Below the pieces are notes generated by a model, which saw only the letters and a program-made list of their open reading frames with translations, made no database searches and was not told the origin of the DNA. The translations under genes were made by a program, and so were the position numbers. From Alteromonas sp. ALT199 (GTDB lineage Bacteria; Pseudomonadota; Gammaproteobacteria; Enterobacterales; Alteromonadaceae), in assembly GCF_018619335.1 (NCBI RefSeq), contig NZ_JAHHDX010000016.1:1-64000 (forward strand): a stretch of 64,000 nt of DNA, written 5' to 3'. Shown piece by piece: positions 57,925 to 64,000 of the stretch (its first letter is position 1; each line of letters opens with the position of its first letter).

Positions 57925-59196
57925 GTGGAATTTTTTGAAAGTTATGGCCTAATTCTTATAATCCTTGCCGCCGGCGTTGGTTTCGTCATGGCATGGGGTA
58001 TCGGAGCAAATGACGTTGCCAACGCAATGGGTACGTCAGTGGGTTCTAAAGCTTTAACCATAAAACAAGCCATTGTCATTGCAATGATATTTGAGTTTGC
58101 TGGCGCCTACCTCGCAGGTGGCGAAGTAACGTCTACCATTCGAAAAGGGATTATCGACTCAACCTTTTTTATAGACATACCTGAATACCTTGTATTAGGC
58201 ATGATCTCGTCATTACTTGCGGCTGGAATATGGCTAGCGGTAGCGTCGTGGTTGGGGTGGCCTGTATCTACTACGCACTCAATTATAGGTGCCATTATCG
58301 GCTTTACGGCAACTGGCGTCAGCATGGACGCAGTAGCGTGGGACAAAGTGGGTGGTATTGTAGGTAGTTGGGTAGTAACACCTGCTATATCAGGCATCAT
58401 TGCTTATCTTATCTTTATGAGCGCTCATAAGCTTATCTTCCAAACCGCAGCTCCGTTTGCCAATGCTAAACGTTATGTGCCGTTCTACATGGCATTAGCG
58501 GGCTTCGTTATGTCGCTAGTTACCATTAAGAAAGGCCTTAAACACGTTGGTCTAGAGCTAAGTGCCGTTAACGGATATCTACTGGCGATTGCTATTGCCG
58601 TAGCACTGGGTTTCTTGGGTAAATGGTTCATCGGCCGCATGAAATTCAGCGGTTCTGAAGATGCAGACTTACAGGCAGCAAACGTTGAAAAAGTATTTGC
58701 GCTGCTTATGGTAGTAACTGCATGCTGTATGGCGTTTGCCCATGGCTCTAACGATGTTGCCAACGCGATTGGACCTCTTGCGGCTGTAGTAAGTGTTGTT
58801 ACTAGCGGTGGTGAGATTAACTCAAGCGCAACGCTTGCTTGGTGGATTTTACCATTAGGTGGTTTAGGTATTGTTGCAGGTCTTGCTTTATTTGGTCACC
58901 GCGTTATTAAAACCATTGGTCAAGGTATCACACACTTAACGCCAAGCCGCGGCTTCGCAGCTGAACTCGCAGCAGCGTGTACGGTAGTAATTGCATCGGG
59001 TACAGGTTTACCTATCTCAACTACGCAAACTTTAGTGGGTGCGGTTCTAGGTGTAGGTTTAGCGCGTGGTGTATCTGCACTGAACCTAGGTATTGTTAGA
59101 AATATCGTTGTGTCTTGGATTGTAACCTTGCCGGCAGGTGCACTACTTTCAATTATTTTCTTCTTTATATTGAAAGCAGCGTTTGGCGTAGCTTAG
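57925..59196 (+). CDS. PiT-family inorganic phosphate transporter
   Basis: 423-residue inner-membrane phosphate/cation symporter with about ten helices. Both inverted-repeat signatures are present: GANDVANAMGTSVGSKAL near residue 27 and GSNDVANAIGPLAAV near 275, plus PVSTTHSIIGAIIG and PISTTQTLVGAVLG. GTG 57925 is the start, with GGGAG 9 bases before. It adds a low-affinity route beside Pst. Confidence 0.95.
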   Translation: MEFFESYGLILIILAAGVGFVMAWGIGANDVANAMGTSVGSKALTIKQAIVIAMIFEFAGAYLAGGEVTSTIRKGIIDSTFFIDIPEYLVLGMISSLLAAGIWLAVASWLGWPVSTTHSIIGAIIGFTATGVSMDAVAWDKVGGIVGSWVVTPAISGIIAYLIFMSAHKLIFQTAAPFANAKRYVPFYMALAGFVMSLVTIKKGLKHVGLELSAVNGYLLAIAIAVALGFLGKWFIGRMKFSGSEDADLQAANVEKVFALLMVVTACCMAFAHGSNDVANAIGPLAAVVSVVTSGGEINSSATLAWWILPLGGLGIVAGLALFGHRVIKTIGQGITHLTPSRGFAAELAAACTVVIASGTGLPISTTQTLVGAVLGVGLARGVSALNLGIVRNIVVSWIVTLPAGALLSIIFFFILKAAFGVA

Positions 59197-59220
59197 TAAG
59201 CTAACCTTATTGTTATATTC

Positions 59221-59256
59221 AAAAAGGCCGCGCTTCAATGAAGCGCGGCCTTTTTG
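59221..59256. terminator. Bidirectional terminator between the PiT gene and uspE
   Basis: AAAAAGGCCGCGCTTC-AAT-GAAGCGCGGCCTTTTT: a perfect 16-bp stem with A and T runs on both flanks, 24 bases after the PiT stop and 28 bases beyond the uspE stop, so it serves both convergent genes. Confidence 0.95.
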
Positions 59257-59283
59257 ATTTAAGTCGATAGTCAATTAACCGTA

Positions 59284-60261
59284 TTAACCTCGTGAAATTG
59301 GCGACTCAAATCCTCTTGGTTTAACACCCACCACAGCACATTTTAACTGGTGGATGGTTTCTTCTGCAGTATCACCCATAATGTAACCTGGCACGCCTAG
59401 ACGAGATACTGTACCCATAACAATTACATCTGTATCTAGCGATGTGGTTGTGGCAGCAATCTCCCGACGTGGGTAGCCGTGCACAATGTGGTTCTTAGGC
59501 TGTAGGTATTCCCAAACATTGTCATCAAGTTCATCAGAAAGTTCAGAAAGTAGCTTCTCTAATTCCTTTTCACGCTCAGCGTGAATTTTCGCTAGATCAG
59601 TTTCCATTCTGTCGTTATCGACGGTAATAAAGCCATCTCTGGCTATATTTTCAGGTACCGCATCAAACACGTGAACAATATGCAGCTGGGCAAATTCTAA
59701 TAAGGCTATTTGGCTAGCGTGTCGCAATATATCGCGATTAAGGTCGCGTCTTATTGAAACCTCGTGGTTCGGGTAATGATAGTTAAGATCTAGTGCGGCT
59801 ACTACGTTCTTGTATTGGCTGCGAGGCTTGTGGTTTATCACCCACAAAGGGCAGGGGCATTTGCGAAACAGCTGCATATCCAAACTGCCAAACAGTTTGT
59901 CCAAAAAGCTTTCTTCTGCTCGCTTTATGACTAAGTCGATATTGTTAGTCATTACATAGCGAACGATATCAATTAACGGGTGCCCCACAGTTACTGCTGT
60001 CGACACTTCATATTGTTTACTCCAGCTTTCAGCCTGCTGCTTCAACCAAACCTGAGCCTGAGTTTCCATGGTTTGCTGAGAGTCCACGTAAGAGAATGAC
60101 TCCATGACCATACTCGCATTAGGCGGTAGTGATTCTAAAGAAAGCATAACAGTAAGCGAGGCTTGGTGAGCTTTGGCGATATGCAGTGCTTGAGCAACTG
60201 TGTCATCTTGACGATGTGAGTCGCTCAACACACATAAAATGTTTTTATAATGTCCTTTCAT
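59284..60261 (-). CDS. uspE: UspE-like tandem universal stress protein
   Basis: 325 residues with two Usp domains (about 5-150 and 155-315). Domain 2 has the nucleotide-site pattern GTVSRLGVPGYIMGDTAE. The tail VVGVKPRGFESPI resembles the UspE tail of E. coli. Family members act in stress survival; the biochemical role is unclear. GAGGG precedes the ATG. It is monocistronic, divergent from oxyR. Confidence 0.88.
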   Translation of the reverse strand: MKGHYKNILCVLSDSHRQDDTVAQALHIAKAHQASLTVMLSLESLPPNASMVMESFSYVDSQQTMETQAQVWLKQQAESWSKQYEVSTAVTVGHPLIDIVRYVMTNNIDLVIKRAEESFLDKLFGSLDMQLFRKCPCPLWVINHKPRSQYKNVVAALDLNYHYPNHEVSIRRDLNRDILRHASQIALLEFAQLHIVHVFDAVPENIARDGFITVDNDRMETDLAKIHAEREKELEKLLSELSDELDDNVWEYLQPKNHIVHGYPRREIAATTTSLDTDVIVMGTVSRLGVPGYIMGDTAEETIHQLKCAVVGVKPRGFESPISRG

Positions 60262-60572
60262 ACTGCCCTCAATAGTGGTTCGCTTTATTGACTGAATGAT
60301 ACAAGAGCGTGTCTTACTTCGCTGTAAAAAAACGTGATAATTAACATACTTTCTTAATCCTAACGCTACTTATAAGGGCTTTCCAGCGGGAAACTATAAA
60401 TTCTTAAAAGGTTCTTATTAATTGAAGGGCTGCAGTGAATGTCTATACGCTGCTTGAAATAGTAGACGGTAGTACAAGTTACGTGGAGGTTACAGCGCTA
60501 GGCTGTATTTAATCTTTATGTTAGATTAATCCAATATTTTCTAATCCCTTTTTGAATAATAGTGAGATATCC
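60262..60572 (+). other. Intergenic region between uspE and oxyR
   Basis: 311 bases between divergent genes. It holds the inverted repeat at 60509-60529 and presumed promoters; no gene seen. Confidence 0.4.
60509..60529 (+). promoter_or_regulatory. LysR-type inverted repeat before oxyR
   Basis: TTAATCT-N7-AGATTAA, containing the T-N11-A pattern of LysR-family binding sites, 43 bases before the oxyR start. It may be the autoregulatory site, but it does not show the full four-part OxyR consensus. Confidence 0.4.
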
Positions 60573-61481
60573 ATGAAATGGCCTAATCTTAAGCACCTGC
60601 ACTATTTGGTGACGCTACATCAAGAGCAGCATTTTCACCGAGCAGCCCAGCGCTGTAATGTAAGTCAGTCAACATTGAGTACTGCCATTCAAAATTTAGA
60701 GGAACACTTTGGAAGCCAGCTTCTTGAACGTGAACATAAAACGTTTGTGTTCACCTCATTAGGTTTGGATATTGTTGAGCGCAGCAAAATGCTCCTTCAA
60801 GAAGCCGGCGAGCTTGTTGAGTATGCGCAAAACGCGGGTAACTGGCAGCGAGGCACGTTAAAGCTAGGTGTTATACCAACAATAGCGCCGTTTTTATTTG
60901 AAGGCATGTTGGGAGCGTTTTCTGCATTTCTACCTGAGATCAATTTAGAAATGCAGGAAGACACCACCGAGAAGTTGCTACAGCAATTGACTGACGGTCG
61001 ATTAGACTTACTGATCTTAGCGCTGCCAATGGACACCCCTGGGTGCAAACAAATGGTCTTGGGGCACGACCCGTTTCACCTTATTGCTCATGAAGATATG
61101 GCCGAGCAACTGCCCAACCCTGTCGATATCTCTACCTTGCCTAAAAAGAGTATTTTCTTACTTCAGCAAGAACACTGTATGACAGGCCACGCCGTAAGCG
61201 CATGTAACCTTCAACATAGCGACCAGATTAGCAGCGTGGCAGCAAGCAGTCTGTACACCTTGGTGCAATTGGCGAATAGCAAAATGGGCTACACCTTTTT
61301 GCCTGAACTTGCGATCAATCAATCCATTCTTGAGCACACCGGTCTTAAGAGCTTCCCGGCAGAAGAACAGGGCTTTAGAGAGATTGGTCTAGTATGGCGT
61401 TCAGGCACAACTCGTATGCAGCTGTTTCGTCGTATAGGTGAAATTATTTCGCCTCTGTTGCCAAAGCCAACTTTAAAATAA
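60573..61481 (+). CDS. oxyR: OxyR, hydrogen-peroxide-sensing LysR regulator
   Basis: 303-residue transcription factor: N-terminal winged helix (RAAQRCNVSQSTLSTAIQNLEE) and a LysR substrate domain. The redox pair is C202 (EHCMTG) and C211, nine residues apart exactly as C199/C208 in E. coli OxyR, so disulfide switching by peroxide is expected. Start ATG 60573 is preferred to an in-frame TTG at 60552. A strong terminator follows. No catalase or ahp gene is adjacent. Confidence 0.94.
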   Translation: MKWPNLKHLHYLVTLHQEQHFHRAAQRCNVSQSTLSTAIQNLEEHFGSQLLEREHKTFVFTSLGLDIVERSKMLLQEAGELVEYAQNAGNWQRGTLKLGVIPTIAPFLFEGMLGAFSAFLPEINLEMQEDTTEKLLQQLTDGRLDLLILALPMDTPGCKQMVLGHDPFHLIAHEDMAEQLPNPVDISTLPKKSIFLLQQEHCMTGHAVSACNLQHSDQISSVAASSLYTLVQLANSKMGYTFLPELAINQSILEHTGLKSFPAEEQGFREIGLVWRSGTTRMQLFRRIGEIISPLLPKPTLK

Positions 61482-61518
61482 CGCTTGCGCTGAAGGCGCA
61501 GTTTTTAGCCTTTCATTT

Positions 61519-61554
61519 AAAACGGTTGAACGCGTGCGTTCAGCCGTTTTTTGT
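61519..61554 (+). terminator. Terminator after oxyR
   Basis: AAAACGGTTGAACGC (61519-61533) pairs with GCGTTCAGCCGTTTT (61536-61550), one G-T pair, followed by TTGTT. Confidence 0.92.
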
Positions 61555-61591
61555 TGGTAACAATAGTTATTCTTTTACCTTGCTTAGAGCT

Positions 61592-61647
61592 CTTCAATCT
61601 CATTTTTTCAACCTCACTTCTTCAATCTGATATTTTGAACCTGACTT
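61592..61647 (+). repeat. Two tandem 28-base repeats before the ECF sigma operon
   Basis: Copy 1 at 61592-61619 and copy 2 at 61620-61647 match at 24 of 28 positions; three of four differences are C to G (CTCA against CTGA). Each starts CTTCAATCT and contains AACCT. A decayed third copy may begin at 61648. They end about 136 bases before the sigma gene. Confidence 0.6.
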
Positions 61648-61783
61648 CTTTATTCGAATCCAGTCTCCATTACGGTGATACTGAGCTTACATAGACATTT
61701 ATTTTTAAAATAAACAAACTTTTTTGCAAAGCTTATCGACTTAATGGTTAAGTAAAAAAATAGAGCGTAAAACGGGGAATGGC

Positions 61784-62314
61784 GTGTTTAAAAAACGAGA
61801 TGAGAAACTCGTGGAACAGGCATTAAAGGGCAATAAAAAAGCGTGGTTTACGCTTATCTCTCGCTACGAAACCGCAATGTATCAATACGGTATTCGAATG
61901 ACGGGAAATAGCCATGATGCAGCAGATTTAATGCAGGAGATTTTTATCTCTGTGTTTCGCAGCCTTGCCTGTTTTAAAGGAAAGGGCAGTTTTAAAAGCT
62001 GGCTCTATCGTATTGCCCACTGTCGCTGTGTTGAGTTGTATCGCAAGCGAAAACCGCACACAGATATCGACGACATACAAGCGCCACTTTGTGATACGCC
62101 GTGCCCTGAAATGCAGCTTTATAGTGATAGGGAAAGTAGAGCGTTAACGCAGGCCATGCAAACCTTACCTTTAGGCCAAAAAGCTGTGGTGGAGTTGAAA
62201 TTCTTCGGCCATTTCACATTTGAAGAAATTGCACAGCAAATGGATATCTCAGTTAATACCGCCAAGTCGCGACTTTACGCAGCCTTGGCAAAATTGAAGT
62301 TGGAGTTGGAATAA
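61784..62314 (+). CDS. ECF-type RNA polymerase sigma factor
   Basis: 176-residue sigma-70 family member of the extracytoplasmic-function type: region 2 (about 20-85, with DLMQEIFISVFRSL and SFKSWLYRIAHCRC) and region 4 (about 118-172, with FTFEEIAQQMDISVNTAKSRLY). GTG 61784 with GGGGA upstream is the start. The next gene overlaps by one base (TAATG), the usual sigma/anti-sigma coupling. The signal and regulon are unknown. Confidence 0.93.
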   Translation: MFKKRDEKLVEQALKGNKKAWFTLISRYETAMYQYGIRMTGNSHDAADLMQEIFISVFRSLACFKGKGSFKSWLYRIAHCRCVELYRKRKPHTDIDDIQAPLCDTPCPEMQLYSDRESRALTQAMQTLPLGQKAVVELKFFGHFTFEEIAQQMDISVNTAKSRLYAALAKLKLELE

Positions 62315-63072
62315 TGACCTTATATGACAAAGAAGCCTTATTCTCAGCTTATCTGAACAACTCGCTTACTAGCGAGCAAGAGAAGCAGTTTAAAGCGCTG
62401 TGTGAGTCAGATGATAAATTCGCACAGGTGATAGAAAATAGCGTTCGTTTTAGCAACGCAAGTTCAAACTTCGTTGCCCCAGCACTTCCACCGTGGGGCA
62501 AAGAACGGATCTTCTTCAAGAAAGATGAACCACGTTCGCTTTGGTCTTGGTTTAACTTGCCAGCGTGCGCCATGGCCATGTCAGCGTGTGCGCTATTAGC
62601 CGTTCTTACTGGTGCAAAACTCACATATAGCGATAACAAAGTAGCACTTACGTTATTAAACAATAGTTCAAGCAGCGTCGATGAAATGGTTGACCAACGG
62701 GTTACACAAGAAGTTGCCAAAGCATTAGGTGAACAACGTGACTTCTATCAACAAGCAAACCAAACACTTTTCAAAGAGTATGCTCATGCGCTATCTACTC
62801 AACAGCAACAAAGCAGTGCGGAACTTACCAAGTACTTATTAGCGTCGAGCCGAGAAGAGCGCAAGCATGACTTCGCTGAGCTTATTAAATTTATTAACGA
62901 GCAGCGAATTGATGATCAGCGATTCTACGCACGCCAATTTACGCGTCTTCAAGATGAAATCGATGATATTGAAATAGGGTACAGCGCGGTAAATTTGCCG
63001 AACAGCCGGTCAGGCGTGTCATCAACAATACCGTACGCCACAAACAATCCACAGTCTTCGCTAGATGACTAA
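62314..63072 (+). CDS. Putative membrane anti-sigma factor with a periplasmic coiled coil
   Basis: 252 residues. An N-terminal helical segment (LFSAYLNNSLTSEQEKQF) resembles the start of anti-sigma domains, but there is no zinc-binding His-Cys-Cys motif. One membrane helix (about 80-102) is followed by a long, charged, probably coiled-coil periplasmic part (about 120-225) rich in Gln and a short disordered tail. Coupling to the ECF sigma gene supports the anti-sigma role; no name is assigned. Confidence 0.75.
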   Translation: MTLYDKEALFSAYLNNSLTSEQEKQFKALCESDDKFAQVIENSVRFSNASSNFVAPALPPWGKERIFFKKDEPRSLWSWFNLPACAMAMSACALLAVLTGAKLTYSDNKVALTLLNNSSSSVDEMVDQRVTQEVAKALGEQRDFYQQANQTLFKEYAHALSTQQQQSSAELTKYLLASSREERKHDFAELIKFINEQRIDDQRFYARQFTRLQDEIDDIEIGYSAVNLPNSRSGVSSTIPYATNNPQSSLDD

Positions 63073-63089
63073 TGTAACTAGGTGAAATT

Positions 63090-64000
63090 ATGAAACAATT
63101 ATTATCTGCTTTACTACTTTGCTCAGCTGCTAGCGGCCTTGCAAGTGCACAAACCGCGCAAAAATATGACACGCTATCGAACGAGTTAGAAATAATGTCA
63201 GGGGTGCTTAAAACGTCCCTACGACAAAATGCTGCTACAGATACCTGGAGAGTGAGTCACATTGAAACTAGTTATTTAGCGGGGCAGGGGGCAGTGTTTA
63301 CTTTTTCGGTAAGGGGGAAAAGTGGTAATTGGGTACGAGAAATTGAATCCTTGGTAGAAGGTTTGGTTGGCGCAGTGCCACCGGCTCCGCCTGCACCTCC
63401 GGTTTCTGCGGCAAACTCGTTTAGCGATGTGGATGATATTGTATTTGAGGCCGCGAGGGAGTGGGAAGCCTACGCAGAAGAGACGAGTCACCGTTTTTCC
63501 CAAGCGTTTTCTGATAACAACAATCGCTTACGGGACTTACGTAACATGCAGCGCGAGCTTGCTTGGGAAGCAAGAGAAGTAGAGCGAGAACTGCGAGATA
63601 TCACGTTCGAATTGCGTCACGCTGACGAAGCGCGAAAAAAGGAATTACTTACGCAAAAAGAGCAGTATGGTGAGCAGCTTGAGGAATTAGAAGCGAAAGA
63701 AAAAAGTATGAAGGATGAGCTTAAAGCAATTGAGAAGAAGCAAGAAAAGCAGATGGAGGCACGTAAAGCTGAGCAACAGCAGGCTCGCAAAACGTTTTTA
63801 GCCGGTTTCGAATCTGGCATGAGTGAGAGTTTATGCCGATTCGGGTCTGGTCTTCGCGGTTTGCCTGAAAATGAACACCTCAGCATGGTACTTAAGGATT
63901 TTGAAATTGACGAAAGTCGAGAGCGTAGGGACCGAATTTATGTATTTACTCGTGCCGATATAGTACGTTGCGTTCAAGAAAAAATAGACGCAAATAAGCT
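63090..64000 (+). CDS. Exported coiled-coil protein of the ECF operon, cut by the window edge
   Basis: At least 303 residues, still open at 64000. A signal peptide ends near ASA-QTA, a proline spacer PPAPPAPP lies near residue 100, then a long Glu/Lys/Arg coiled coil (about 145-240) and a globular segment with two Cys (SLCRFGSG and IVRCVQ) that may form a disulfide. AGGTG stands 6 bases before ATG 63090, 17 bases after the putative anti-sigma gene. No family recognised. It is probably the third partner of the sigma/anti-sigma system, acting in the periplasm. Confidence 0.8.
   Translation, partial: MKQLLSALLLCSAASGLASAQTAQKYDTLSNELEIMSGVLKTSLRQNAATDTWRVSHIETSYLAGQGAVFTFSVRGKSGNWVREIESLVEGLVGAVPPAPPAPPVSAANSFSDVDDIVFEAAREWEAYAEETSHRFSQAFSDNNNRLRDLRNMQRELAWEAREVERELRDITFELRHADEARKKELLTQKEQYGEQLEELEAKEKSMKDELKAIEKKQEKQMEARKAEQQQARKTFLAGFESGMSESLCRFGSGLRGLPENEHLSMVLKDFEIDESRERRDRIYVFTRADIVRCVQEKIDANK

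Larger units (their letters stand above)
61482..61783 (+). other. Gap between oxyR and the ECF sigma operon
   Basis: 302 bases with the oxyR terminator, a 28-base tandem repeat (61592-61647) and the AT-rich promoter region of the sigma operon. No gene seen. Confidence 0.5.

Overview
This 64 kb stretch looks like chromosomal DNA of a marine gammaproteobacterium of the Alteromonadales, most likely Alteromonas or a close relative. The evidence is the gammaproteobacterial gene order (mlaFEDCB-ibaG-murA; degS-degQ-zapG facing zapE; tkt-epd-pgk-aldolase next to metK; ppk-ppx; pstCAB-phoU), moderate GC, and accessory genes of the kind seen in that group (large TonB receptor, S9 peptidase, many orphan periplasmic binding proteins). 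Almost all of it is core genome. I see no phage, integrase, IS transposase, CRISPR array, tRNA or rRNA. The assignment rests on recognition of protein families, not on a search.

Layout. 1-4.8 kb: outer-membrane lipid transport (Mla), a BolA-like protein and MurA. 4.9-9.6 kb: envelope proteases DegS and DegQ with the division proteins ZapG and ZapE. 9.9-15.1 kb: a YebC/YeeN-like translation/DNA-binding protein, a DUF3034 protein paired with a lipoprotein truncated haemoglobin, a GGDEF-EAL protein and a nitroreductase. 15.2-20.3 kb: a small membrane protein, a fused SecDF, a K+/H+ antiporter and the RNase P RNA gene. 20.4-30.5 kb: TonB receptor, DMT exporter, a three-gene sensory operon (binding protein, hybrid histidine kinase, second binding protein), a DEDDh exonuclease and a small outer-membrane-like protein. 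30.6-37.8 kb: metK behind a MetJ-like operator, then transketolase (frameshifted in this sequence), erythrose-4-phosphate dehydrogenase, phosphoglycerate kinase and a class I aldolase. 37.9-47.3 kb: a small membrane protein, a tripartite RND efflux operon, an S9 peptidase and a solute-binding protein. 47.5-59.2 kb: a phosphate block with ppx, ppk, a GcvR-like ACT protein, pstC-pstA-pstB-phoU and a PiT transporter, with Pho-box-like sites before ppk and before the PiT gene. 59.3-64 kb: UspE, OxyR and an ECF sigma operon that runs off the right end.

Themes. Phosphate uptake and storage are grouped and probably share PhoB control. Envelope quality control and lipid asymmetry dominate the left end. 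Points that stand out are the one-base frameshift in tkt, two hairpin-forming repeats with shared ATACCAAT ends, two small membrane proteins with PRGPP/TRAPP-type tails that each precede an RND-superfamily gene, the lipoprotein haemoglobin, the binding protein-kinase-binding protein operon, and the ECF sigma operon with two long helical envelope proteins of unknown function.
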